Origin: Prevotella sp. tf2-5
Lineage (GTDB): Bacteria; Bacteroidota; Bacteroidia; Bacteroidales; Bacteroidaceae
Reading direction: 5' to 3'
Length of the DNA: 64,000 nucleotides
Assembly: GCF_900115435.1 (NCBI RefSeq)
Contig: NZ_FOWK01000012.1
Coordinates: 56,296 to 120,295 of the forward strand
A program made the translations under genes and the position numbers. The notes under the pieces were generated by a model. The model saw only the letters and a list, made by a program, of their open reading frames with translations. It did no database searches and had not been told where the DNA came from. Of this stretch, positions 8,401-16,486 are shown in pieces. Positions within the stretch are counted from its first letter, which is position 1; each line of letters begins with the position of its first letter.

Positions 8401-8543
8401 ACACCTACCCTCCTACCTACACATGCCTCAAACCACGATGTACAGGGCGTTTGAGAGCAGGTAGGTGTTTGGTAAACAGGTACCTAGTCTCAATTCCTTT
8501 ATTTATCGGTATTTCAAGCGTATTAGGGTAGAAGGGTAGGTGT
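8401..8543. repeat. Inverted-repeat intergenic element E1 (variable-arm type)
   Basis: Arms at 8401-8419 (ACACCTACCCTCCTACCTA) and 8524-8543 are inverted copies with one mismatch and one indel. Between them lie a hairpin core (CTCAAAC...GTTTGAG, with GTACA in the loop), a second copy of half an arm (CAGGTAGGTGTT) and the block TTTATCGG. The element at 56832-57059 has the same order of parts, but its arms are a wholly different sequence. It lies just upstream of the peptidase promoter. Confidence 0.7.
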
Positions 8544-8579
8544 CTTCGCAAAATTCTAAATGTTTTTCTTTTGAAAAAC

Positions 8580-8610
8580 TTGGGACTTTAAGAAATATTC
8601 TCTATCTTTG
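8580..8610 (+). promoter_or_regulatory. Promoter of the C10 peptidase gene
   Basis: A -7 TATCTTTG at 8603-8610 with TTGG at 8580-8583 as -33 (19-bp spacer). The ATG follows at 8633, giving a leader of about 17 nt. Confidence 0.7.
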
Positions 8611-8632
8611 CGACATAATAACTAATAAAAAT

Positions 8633-10999
8633 ATGAAGAAGCTAACCTTTTTAATCACAAGTCTCTTCCTCTCTTTGATTTCTTTTGCAGGAGAGGTGAC
8701 AGAAGAGCAGGCATTACAGAAAGCGCAACAGTTTATGCAAGGCAAGCAGTTCAAACAGAAGAATCTGCGTCGTGCAGCTGCTATTGGAGGTAATTCTTTC
8801 TATATTTTCAATGCAGAACAGAATGGTGGTTTCGTTATAGTCAGTGCAGACGATCGTACAGAACCCATTTTAGGTTACGCCGACCAGGGTAACATTGATA
8901 TCAACAAATTACCGGAGAACACCAAGAAATGGTTGGAAGGTTATGAGCAGCAAATTAATGCTTTGCGTCTTTCCTCACTACCAAAAGTCAGTTCCCATCG
9001 TGCTATTGGAGGTGCTATAGCTCCGTTGCTTTCTTGCCATTGGGCCCAAGAACCTCCTTTCAATGGTATGTGTCCTTTGGATGGAGAGATAAGGTGTGTG
9101 GCAGGATGTGTAGCCACCATGATGGCTCAAATTATGTATTATCACAAATGGCCTAAGACCGTTGTTGGTCCATTGGAATCATATACAACTAGCCAAGGAA
9201 TTTTTGTTCCAGAGTTACCTGCTACTACATTCAAATGGGACAAAATGAAATACATATATCATTATGAGGATACTGGTGAAGCTTGTGATGCTGTTGCAGA
9301 ACTGATGCGTTATTGCGGACAGGCGGTAAAGATGGATTATACGGCTTTTATTTCAGGTGCTGGACATTTTCGTGAGCAAATGAAAAACATTTTTGGTTTT
9401 AGCAAGACAGCTCAGGAGATAACCCGCTCAAACTTTACCACTCAAGACTGGGAAGAAATAATATATAATGAACTTAAAGAAAAGCGACCAGTACCATATC
9501 AAGGCTTTGTCGGTGTAGGACATCAGTTCATTGTAGATGGCTATGATGGACAAGGACTCTTCCACGTCAATTGGGGATGGGGTGGACTGAATGATGGTTA
9601 TTATGCCTTGTCTATACTGAATAATAATGATTTTTTATTGGGAGCAAATGGATGGTGCATGGGACAAGGTGCAACTATCGGTTTGGAACCTGACAATGGT
9701 GAAAACAGTGGTCTGCTCAGAGTCTACAGCCAATCATCATTTAATAATAGCACTTATTCACGAACAGGCACAGAAGACTTTGACATCAACGTAAATGCAA
9801 GTTTTGGCAGTTGGGCATGTAAGGATATAACAATTGATTACCGTTGGGTGATTTGTAAAGATGGAACCATCGTAAAGGAATTCGACCCCAATACCAATGT
9901 CACCATCAAAAATAACGAGTGGCTCGACAAGTCAGACGATCTTTCTTTAGGAGCTTCCCTTGATAACGGTGACTACGAATTAAGACAGATGTATCGATTG
10001 GGTAGTGCCGACTCATGGAATTATTGTGATTATTATATTGACCCCAATATCATTCTACTTACAATTGACGGGACCACTCTCACATTGAAATACACATATC
10101 AACTGACAGATATCTATCAGATTAATAATGTGAAACTTGAGGGCAAAAGAAAAACATTTAGAGGTATGACTGCTATTGTAAATTGGACCAATAAAGGATA
10201 TAATTACGAAAACCAGTTCTACCTTTGGGATGGAGTTAAAGGCTATCCTGTAGGCGAAACATCTTCATACCTTAACCATAATGAAACAGGCGACGTTTAT
10301 ATCAATTTCCCTGGTCCTGAAACAGCAGGAAAACATACACTTAAGATTACCAGTGATTATGCTGGAACAAATGTCCTATGGACTAGCGAGCCACAAACAT
10401 TTGAAGAGTCCTTACCACAAAACCTTACTGGTCAGATTGATATAGCTAATAGTGAAATTGTCGATGATCCTAAAAACCCTGGATGGGCATTAACAATGGT
10501 TAAAGGAACAACAATCAATGCTACTGTCAAATTCAAGAATGAGGGTGAACATACATATAATGATATTGTATGCATTGGGCTTCGTACTAATGATGATGAC
10601 GCGTTGGTGAAGGATGGTGAAAGGAAAGAAGAGACTTTCATGAAAGAGATCTCACTGGGCGTTGGAGAGGAAACGACTTTGACAGCGCAGTTTACTAATT
10701 TGGTTAAAGGGGTAAGATATTCACTTGATGCTGATTTTGTATATGTTTATCCTAATCAAGTAGGATGGGTAAGCGCCGCAAATATGGCATGCGAAGTAGA
10801 AGGAGGGAGCTACATCCCTGGTGATGTCAATGGTGATAGCCTTGTGAATGTTACGGACATCGTAGCAACGGTGAATTACATCATGGAGAAACCTTCTGAT
10901 GATTTTAATAAAGATGCTGCTGACTTGAATGGTGATGGCCTTGTAAATGTGACGGATATCGTGAAGATGGTGTCCATCATCATGGCTGGTGGTAATTAA
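8633..10999 (+). CDS. Secreted C10-family cysteine peptidase with dockerin-like C-terminus
   Basis: 788 aa from MKKLTFLITSLFLSL, a Sec signal peptide. A Spi-type prodomain (EEQALQKAQQFMQGKQF) is followed by the catalytic domain: the nucleophile is Cys159 in GCVATMMAQIM and the His is His297 in GHQFIVDGYD, followed by the NWGWGG block. This is the streptopain/interpain family (MEROPS C10). The middle of about 400 residues looks like repeated beta-sandwich domains. The last roughly 60 residues hold two Ca-binding dockerin type I-like loops (GDVNGDSLVNVTDIV and ADLNGDGLVNVTDIV). No cohesin is visible here, so the tail may simply be a Ca-binding module. I start at 8633 because the promoter -7 box lies within the longer ORF. 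The two tRNA-Lys copies flank it. Confidence 0.9.
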   Translation: MKKLTFLITSLFLSLISFAGEVTEEQALQKAQQFMQGKQFKQKNLRRAAAIGGNSFYIFNAEQNGGFVIVSADDRTEPILGYADQGNIDINKLPENTKKWLEGYEQQINALRLSSLPKVSSHRAIGGAIAPLLSCHWAQEPPFNGMCPLDGEIRCVAGCVATMMAQIMYYHKWPKTVVGPLESYTTSQGIFVPELPATTFKWDKMKYIYHYEDTGEACDAVAELMRYCGQAVKMDYTAFISGAGHFREQMKNIFGFSKTAQEITRSNFTTQDWEEIIYNELKEKRPVPYQGFVGVGHQFIVDGYDGQGLFHVNWGWGGLNDGYYALSILNNNDFLLGANGWCMGQGATIGLEPDNGENSGLLRVYSQSSFNNSTYSRTGTEDFDINVNASFGSWACKDITIDYRWVICKDGTIVKEFDPNTNVTIKNNEWLDKSDDLSLGASLDNGDYELRQMYRLGSADSWNYCDYYIDPNIILLTIDGTTLTLKYTYQLTDIYQINNVKLEGKRKTFRGMTAIVNWTNKGYNYENQFYLWDGVKGYPVGETSSYLNHNETGDVYINFPGPETAGKHTLKITSDYAGTNVLWTSEPQTFEESLPQNLTGQIDIANSEIVDDPKNPGWALTMVKGTTINATVKFKNEGEHTYNDIVCIGLRTNDDDALVKDGERKEETFMKEISLGVGEETTLTAQFTNLVKGVRYSLDADFVYVYPNQVGWVSAANMACEVEGGSYIPGDVNGDSLVNVTDIVATVNYIMEKPSDDFNKDAADLNGDGLVNVTDIVKMVSIIMAGGN

Positions 11000-11020
11000 T
11001 AAAGGTCTTTATACACACGA

Positions 11021-11048
11021 AAAAAGAGAGGCGTTGACCTCTCTTTTT
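11021..11048. terminator. Bidirectional terminator hairpin
   Basis: AAAAAGAGAGG and CCTCTCTTTTT make an 11-bp stem with a 6-nt loop. It closes the peptidase transcript on + and the tRNA-Lys transcript on -, the same arrangement as at 8188-8212. Confidence 0.87.
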
Positions 11049-11051
11049 CTG

Positions 11052-11124
11052 TGATCCGTTTGGGGCTCGAACCCAAGACCCCAACATTAAAAGTGTTGTG
11101 CTCTACCAACTGAGCTAACGGATC
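11052..11124 (-). tRNA. tRNA-Lys(UUU)
   Basis: A 73-nt cloverleaf read on the minus strand: acceptor GATCCGT/ACGGATC with discriminator A, D-arm GCTC...GAGC, anticodon loop CTTTTAA (anticodon UUU), T-arm TTGGG-TTCGAGC-CCCAA. CCA is not encoded. All stems pair, so this is the functional copy of the pair. Confidence 0.96.
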
Positions 11125-11154
11125 AACCTTAGGTGATTTTTTCAAAATCGCCTG

Positions 11155-11186
11155 CAAAGGTACGATTAAATTTTGAATCTGCCAAA
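11155..11186 (-). promoter_or_regulatory. tRNA-Lys promoter
   Basis: On the minus strand -33 TTTG (11183-11186), 20-bp spacer, -7 TACCTTTG (11155-11162), about 30 bp upstream of the tRNA 5' end. Its sequence resembles the metG promoter unit. Confidence 0.8.
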
Positions 11187-11207
11187 TTTCTTGGGATGTT
11201 TTTTCTA

Positions 11208-11270
11208 TTAGTGCTCATGAAGGTGCCATACACTCATCATTTTACGACGGATGGCAAAGTAGTTGAGGAG
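11208..11270 (-). pseudogene. Orphan 3' end of an FtsX-like permease gene
   Basis: These 63 bp match 17673-17735, the last 20 codons and stop of the permease gene at 17673-18881, with three mismatches. On the minus strand they encode LLNYFAIRRKMMSVWHLHEH and a stop. The upstream part of the gene is absent. The two copies are direct repeats bracketing the glycine-rich operon and its regulator, so the fragment marks a past duplication or insertion. Confidence 0.85.
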
Positions 11271-11300
11271 TGTCATATATTGACGAAGTCAAGAAACAGA

Positions 11301-11341
11301 GAGTCCATTTCCTGCCTCACTTGGGGCAAAGAAATGGACTC
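11301..11341 (-). terminator. Terminator of the glycine-rich operon
   Basis: GAGTCCATTTC and GAAATGGACTC form a perfect 11-bp stem 30 bp past the stop codon of the 777-aa gene. The inner part can extend the pairing (TGCC/GGCA). The T-run on the minus strand is short. Confidence 0.7.
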
Positions 11342-11371
11342 TTTCGTTTTGTTATCCTCAGACCTTAGTCC

Positions 11372-13705
11372 TTACTTGATAATTACCTTTTTACCGTTGA
11401 TGATGTTCAGCCCCTTGCGAGGAGCAAAGAGGCGCTGACCATTCAGGTTGAAGATACCCTCGATGGTGTTCTGACGAAGACCATCCGCCTCGACATTCTC
11501 GATGAACGTGCTAATCGGCTCATCGTCGCCGAAGTCAAGCGTGATCTCGCGGGCCATACTGATACCGCTACCGCTGGTATAGGTGAAGTAGGCGCGGGTG
11601 GCATAGACGTAAAATACATCATTAGGCTTATAGAACTTGTTCTCTGCACCGAGCAGGAGCGTCTTGCTGCCAGAGGTCACCTGAACCGGAGCAATCAAGC
11701 CCTGGAAACGGAGACCATTGTCCTCTTTCTCGTACGTGTCGGCAGTCTCCCGATCTTCGTCTTCGTCGAGATCCTTATTATCAAACAGTTCAATAGTTAC
11801 ATTGGTGAAGCTCGGATTGTAAATAACCTCGCCGGTAGCTGTTTCGGGTGTTCCCCAACGGATGATGTAGGGCACACCGGCATCAATCTTACCTTCGTTT
11901 GAGTCACTGAAGTTAATGGTCAGCTTCTGGTTTTCGCTGTCCCAACTGGCGTTATCGAACCGGCGGATGTCGGCACCGGCCAGACAGGTGGTAGCCAGCT
12001 TGCTGGCATCAAGGCTGAAGGGCAGTGTCAGCGTGTTCCAGTAGCCGTCCTTATAGAGCTTGCGACCCTTCAGATCGACAATGGTGTATTTTTGAGTAAA
12101 TGCAGTGTTATAAAGTAACTGGTAACCACTTGACCATGTGTCGGCACACTCAATCTCACAGCCTACATAAACGGCACAGAACTCGATGTCGCCATAGATG
12201 TTGCTGAGGTCAACCTCATCGCCCGGTGCATAGACATCACCGTTAGGACCGCCACAATGACCAGAGGTCTCTCCGAGCACATTACCATAGATGCTCAAGA
12301 TCCACTTGTATTTGTTGTCGCCTTGGTTCAGAGAAGGCAAGGTGATCTTAGTACTGTTGCTTGGCTGGAAGGTATCAGTATTCTTAGTGGGTGTCACACC
12401 AATGGCATAGTACTTAACATTGTATGTGGGAGCGACAGCTTCGCCAACCGACGAAGCCAAGTCAGCGCTTACGGGTGTGCCAGCAGCACCGCCAGTGCCA
12501 CCAGGCTTGTGATTGTCTTCATCGTCGAAGATGTTGTCATCACCCTGGAACCAGAAAGTAACACCAGCAGCACCATTATTGTCCTCGGGGCCATAACCAC
12601 CTTGACCGCCACCGGCACCTACAGAGCCCCAGTTGTCGTTTATCCAACCGTTCTTTGCACAACCGCTGCCGCAGGCACCCGAGGCACCGCCTCCGCCACC
12701 AGCACCACCGGTACCGATAGCATGGGCACTGCCACCTCCGGCGCCGCCGCCGCCGCCACCGCCGCCGGCAATTGACTGCAAGTCTGTGATGTCAAATTCA
12801 GGAATAGGGATAGGAATACCATTTATCGTTTGAATCTCAATATCCATTGTGACATTGCCACCGTTGAAAACTCCTTTACCTGTATAACCAGCAGCACCAC
12901 CATTACCTTTGGCACCGCCACTGATCTGCTGCGTGATGGTGCTTGCAATGTTGAGCGTACCCATAGTAGCTACTGCTGCCGAGCCGGCACTACCGGGATC
13001 ACCAGCACGTCCAGCGAGGTCGCCACCTTCCCAGTCCGGTCTTGATGAAGGTACACGGTCGTCCTCCGAAGAGAGCATGGCAGCACCCTCGCCGCCATTG
13101 CCGCCAGCCGTACCGATACCGGCACCGGCACCACCGCCGCCATAACCACCGTAGCCGCCACGTCCAGCAGTACTTTTTGAGCCTAAGAGCCATGCCCATT
13201 CATCGGCTTCACCTTCATCGCCATCTTCATCAGGAGTAAAAATAGCGTCTGTTCCGTTACCGCCTTTCTCTCCATCGGCAGCATTACCGCCCGTGGCTTT
13301 CAGCGTACCGTTGCCGATGATGTTGAGCGTAGTGCCCGAAGGCAGCAGGATACCGGCACCGGCACCTGTGGTTCCCTGAGCGTCAGCACCCTTTACGGTC
13401 AGCGTCACACCGGCAGGGATGTAGAGGTTCACAGTCTTGCCTTCCTGCACATACATACCGCTGCCCTGACCGGGACCGCTGATGGTATTGGTGAAGGTGA
13501 GGTCTTCCGTCACGTAGTAGTAAGCGTCTTTCAGCTCGTAGCCCGAGGTCGAGCCCTCGGTGATGTGTGTCCACTCACTGGTGATGGTCTTCACCTGACC
13601 CCAGTTGTCGTCTTTCGTATCCGTATCCTGCGCCCAAGCGCTACCCTGATGTGTCAGGGTTGCCGCAAAGAGGGCGAGGAGTGTCATTATAGATAGTCTT
13701 TTCAT
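11372..13705 (-). CDS. Glycine-rich secreted surface protein, C-terminal sorting-like motif (copy 2)
   Basis: 777 aa with a Sec signal (MKRLSIMTLLALFAATLTHQ...SAWA). Residues about 30-130 form a domain shared with the neighbour at 13896-16184 (SEGSTTG-like start, LYIPAGVTLTVKGADAQG). Residues about 130-420 are extremely Gly/Ala-rich with GG, GGN and GAG runs. From about 530 onward there is a beta-rich module (LYKDGYWNTLTLPFSLDAS...LAGADI) that recurs in all three large surface proteins of this window. The end NLNGQRL...KGLNIINGKKVIIK is a motif seen on many Prevotella exported proteins and resembles the last strands of a type IX secretion CTD; that role is inference. The start at 13705 has AGGTAA upstream. 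Function unknown; structural or adhesive role likely. Confidence 0.75.
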   Translation of the reverse strand: MKRLSIMTLLALFAATLTHQGSAWAQDTDTKDDNWGQVKTITSEWTHITEGSTSGYELKDAYYYVTEDLTFTNTISGPGQGSGMYVQEGKTVNLYIPAGVTLTVKGADAQGTTGAGAGILLPSGTTLNIIGNGTLKATGGNAADGEKGGNGTDAIFTPDEDGDEGEADEWAWLLGSKSTAGRGGYGGYGGGGAGAGIGTAGGNGGEGAAMLSSEDDRVPSSRPDWEGGDLAGRAGDPGSAGSAAVATMGTLNIASTITQQISGGAKGNGGAAGYTGKGVFNGGNVTMDIEIQTINGIPIPIPEFDITDLQSIAGGGGGGGGAGGGSAHAIGTGGAGGGGGASGACGSGCAKNGWINDNWGSVGAGGGQGGYGPEDNNGAAGVTFWFQGDDNIFDDEDNHKPGGTGGAAGTPVSADLASSVGEAVAPTYNVKYYAIGVTPTKNTDTFQPSNSTKITLPSLNQGDNKYKWILSIYGNVLGETSGHCGGPNGDVYAPGDEVDLSNIYGDIEFCAVYVGCEIECADTWSSGYQLLYNTAFTQKYTIVDLKGRKLYKDGYWNTLTLPFSLDASKLATTCLAGADIRRFDNASWDSENQKLTINFSDSNEGKIDAGVPYIIRWGTPETATGEVIYNPSFTNVTIELFDNKDLDEDEDRETADTYEKEDNGLRFQGLIAPVQVTSGSKTLLLGAENKFYKPNDVFYVYATRAYFTYTSGSGISMAREITLDFGDDEPISTFIENVEADGLRQNTIEGIFNLNGQRLFAPRKGLNIINGKKVIIK

Positions 13706-13729
13706 TGTTACCTATATATTTATGTCATA

Positions 13730-13873
13730 TTAACGGATATCGTCCTCAGAGAAGCCTGAAGGAGTCTCACCTCCATACTCAAAGAGAACATTCGACTTAA
13801 CACTTGCACAGAGCATCTTAGTGGTCTGCACGGGGACTGCCTGCATGGTGGGCGCAATATAATTCTTTTTCAT
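13730..13873 (-). CDS. Small 47-aa protein between two surface-protein genes
   Basis: An ORF too short for most gene callers: MKKNYIAPTMQAVPVQTTKM, then LCASVKSNVLFEYGG and a Pro-, Ser-, Asp-containing tail ending DDIR. It sits 22 bp after the 762-aa gene and 24 bp before the 777-aa gene on the same strand, so it is part of the operon. The 51-aa gene at 62673-62828 begins the same way (MKKxxYxxPxM...V) and also follows a protein ending NGKKVxxK. Such MKKxYxxPxM peptides are, from memory, common in Prevotella/Bacteroides and poorly characterised. No signal peptide or known domain. Confidence 0.7.
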   Translation of the reverse strand: MKKNYIAPTMQAVPVQTTKMLCASVKSNVLFEYGGETPSGFSEDDIR

Positions 13874-13895
13874 TGTTCTAAATATGTTTAAATGA

Positions 13896-16184
13896 TTATT
13901 TTACCAATACCTTTTTACCGTTCACGATGTTAATTCCCTTCTGGGGAGCGCTGAGGCGCTGACCGTTCAGGTTGAAGAAGGTGTCAGAATCCTTACTGCC
14001 ATTATTGAGCTTAGGCGTCTGGATTGCGGTAGTCATCTCGTCGTCGAAGCTCAACACCATCTCACGTGCGGAGGCTGCTGCTGCAGGGATGATAAAGTAA
14101 GCACGGCAGGCACCCACGTTGATATTCTTAGAGGGATAGTAGAGCTTGTTGTCAGCACCAAGAATCAACTTCGTCTTGTCGCCGGCGGTCAGCGTTGCCG
14201 ATGACGAGAACGTGCCCTGGAAAGTGACACCATTAGCAGCGGGAGCCTGAGGCGCCAGTTTTGTAACTGTCACGTTGTAGAAGTCTACTTCATGGCGAGT
14301 GTTGCCATCTGAGGTGTTGTCCACAAAGTTGGTGCCTGACGTCCACTTCACCAAATAAGGTTTGCCGGCTTCAAGCCCATTAGTAGAAGCGTTTACAAGA
14401 TCGAACTTGAGGTAAAGCACTGGACCTTCTTTCCTATACATCGCATCTGGTATTTGCGTCCCGTCAGGATAGTAGCCTGTAGCGGTTGTATTCATCTCAT
14501 ATATTGTGGCTCCTTGCAGAATAGAAATATTAAACTGAGAAGGTGTCATGCCGAAAGGCAGGCAGAGGGTGTTATACTTGTCGTCTGTGTAGAGCGTGCG
14601 GTTCTGCAGACGAACGGTAACCGGGTACTTCTGCGACATAATCGCTTCATTGTAGAAGAAGTCGGTGAGCGTCTCGCTGTTGTCGCCAGAACTCTTGAGC
14701 TTACAGGTGGTTGCCACCTCTACGAAGGTCATGTCGCCATAGACGTCGTTGAGCACTATTGTACGCAATGCATCGTCTGTCTCTTCGCCGCCAAAGAATT
14801 CCTTTGTTGCCGTAGTGAAGACACTGCCTGCCGTACCGTCAGCCTTACAGCTCTTACCATAGACGAGCAATGCCCACTGGTAGCCGCTCTTGTTCTTCGG
14901 GAGGATGAACGTCGTAAGTGTAGAAGGAGCATATGTCTTGGTGACAGCATCAAGATTCGTACCGTTCACCTTTGTCTTTGTGGGCTGCAAAGTAATGGTG
15001 TACGTCTTCTCGCCGGTGTTCATCGAGCCAGCTGCACTGGATGAGCCGGTGCCACCACCAGAGCCACCTTTACTATCGAGATCATCTCGCCACGTTTGTG
15101 TAGCACTTTCCAACCAACTATTTTCGGCATTAGTTAGACATAGACCATCAGTAATAGCCTGCCAAGATACACGAGTTTCACCACCATCGTTGGCATAAGT
15201 GCCGTCTGCATTCATACCACCTCTACCACCACGTGATTCAAATCCGTAGTAACCCGTAGATTCGCGATCCTGTGAGCCTTTGGCACCGCCGCCACCGCCG
15301 CCGCCGCCGGGGCCACCCGTTCCGATGTTAGCAGCTGCGCCACCGAAGCCACCAGCACCGCCGCCACCGCCACCAGTGACACTGTATTCATTACCTCCGT
15401 AGCGCATACAACTTTTTCCAGCACTTCCTGCAGTACCGGCAGAGCCTTTGCTGCCGCCCTTAGCATTCACTGTGAAGCCATTGACTACATACAATTGACC
15501 CATGGATTGGGCGCTGGTACCTGCAGAACCGCTACCGCCATCTGCGCCTTTCACGCCAAAAGTTGAATAAAACCATTCCATGCCTTCGGCACTACCACCA
15601 GCACCGCCATTGCCACCGCATGTGCCGATGCCAGCACCAGCACCGCCGCCGCCGTTGCCGCCAGCGCCACCACCGCCAACAGCGACACCAGAGCATTCAT
15701 CCCAACCACCTATTATAGCTGCGTCTTGGCCATTGCCGCCATTGCCACCGTTGGCAGCGTTACCGCCCGTGGCAGTCACTGTGGCGCCATTGCCGCCGCC
15801 GATGATGTAGAGTGTGTTGCCTTCAGTCAGCTCGATACCGGCACCGGCACCCGTTGCACCGTTGGCGTTGGCTCCCACACAGGTGATATTCACGCCTGCA
15901 GGCAGATAGAGATATACCGTACCCAGGATGGTCAGTCCGCTGCCACCGGCAGTGGTGTTGGTGAAGTTCAGCGACTTCGTCAGCCGATAATAGGAGGTGG
16001 TTCCTGAACCACCCAGCGTTTTACCAGTAGTGGAACCCTCCGACAGGGCTGCCCAGGTGTCAGAATTGGTCTCCTCCTGTGTGTAGACATAATCCCAACT
16101 GGTCTGCGCCATTGCCTCGCTGCCGCCTGTGAAGGTGCCCAGCGCGAGGGCAAGCGTTGTGAAAAGTAAGTGTCTTTTCTTCAT
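13896..16184 (-). CDS. Glycine-rich secreted surface protein, C-terminal sorting-like motif (copy 1)
   Basis: 762 aa with a signal peptide (MKKRHLLFTTLALALGTFTG...AMA). Same plan as the 777-aa neighbour: an N-terminal domain to about 130 (ALSEGSTTGKTLGG, LYLPAGVNITCVGANANG), a Gly-rich region to about 370 with long GGGGAGG-type runs, then the shared beta module (LYTDDKYNTLCLPFGMTPS...LQGATI) and the C-terminal NLNGQRL...KGINIVNGKKVLVK. First gene of a three-gene minus-strand operon (762 aa, 47 aa, 777 aa). The divergent AraC regulator at 16487 is an obvious candidate controller. The Gly-rich region looks like a repeat-driven fibre or shell, but no named family comes to mind. Confidence 0.75.
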   Translation of the reverse strand: MKKRHLLFTTLALALGTFTGGSEAMAQTSWDYVYTQEETNSDTWAALSEGSTTGKTLGGSGTTSYYRLTKSLNFTNTTAGGSGLTILGTVYLYLPAGVNITCVGANANGATGAGAGIELTEGNTLYIIGGGNGATVTATGGNAANGGNGGNGQDAAIIGGWDECSGVAVGGGGAGGNGGGGAGAGIGTCGGNGGAGGSAEGMEWFYSTFGVKGADGGSGSAGTSAQSMGQLYVVNGFTVNAKGGSKGSAGTAGSAGKSCMRYGGNEYSVTGGGGGGAGGFGGAAANIGTGGPGGGGGGGGAKGSQDRESTGYYGFESRGGRGGMNADGTYANDGGETRVSWQAITDGLCLTNAENSWLESATQTWRDDLDSKGGSGGGTGSSSAAGSMNTGEKTYTITLQPTKTKVNGTNLDAVTKTYAPSTLTTFILPKNKSGYQWALLVYGKSCKADGTAGSVFTTATKEFFGGEETDDALRTIVLNDVYGDMTFVEVATTCKLKSSGDNSETLTDFFYNEAIMSQKYPVTVRLQNRTLYTDDKYNTLCLPFGMTPSQFNISILQGATIYEMNTTATGYYPDGTQIPDAMYRKEGPVLYLKFDLVNASTNGLEAGKPYLVKWTSGTNFVDNTSDGNTRHEVDFYNVTVTKLAPQAPAANGVTFQGTFSSSATLTAGDKTKLILGADNKLYYPSKNINVGACRAYFIIPAAAASAREMVLSFDDEMTTAIQTPKLNNGSKDSDTFFNLNGQRLSAPQKGINIVNGKKVLVK

Positions 16185-16486
16185 GTCGTTAAAATTTAGT
16201 TATTGTTAAATTGTTATAAAAAAGATATTTTTCGTGTAAATTCGATTTGCAAAATTATCGTTTCCTATTTAAAAGGAGTATCTTTTGCGTGTTTTGTGTA
16301 AAAATAAATTGTACAATCGGGCGGCAGGTTGTTTGAATGAAGAAAAATTGTTTCTTTGACAATCGGAAATTGTTTGTTTGACAACTTACGGAAGCAAGTT
16401 CTCTATGCAAAAGAAATGGTCTCTTTTTTTTATTCTTTTTTTTTTCATACCTTTGCAGTAAATACAGTTAACTAAGGGAAACCTAC
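16185..16486. other. Divergent intergenic region between glycine-rich operon and AraC gene
   Basis: 302 bp, AT-rich. On minus a TAATTTTG (16250-16257) could be the -7 box of the glycine-rich operon, with no clear -33. On + TACCTTTG (16448-16455) is a good -7 box for the regulator, about 31 bp before its ATG. Between them are repeats of a TTGTTTG/TTGACAA type (16325-16385) that may be regulator sites: ATTGTTTCTTTGACAATCGG and ATTGTTTGTTTGACAAC are two close copies about 30 bp apart. Confidence 0.55.

Noticed and set aside
11052..11124. Integrase attachment pair formed by the two tRNA-Lys copies
   Set aside because: No integrase gene lies between or near them, and both copies have complete flanking promoters and terminators, so duplication explains them better than an att site.
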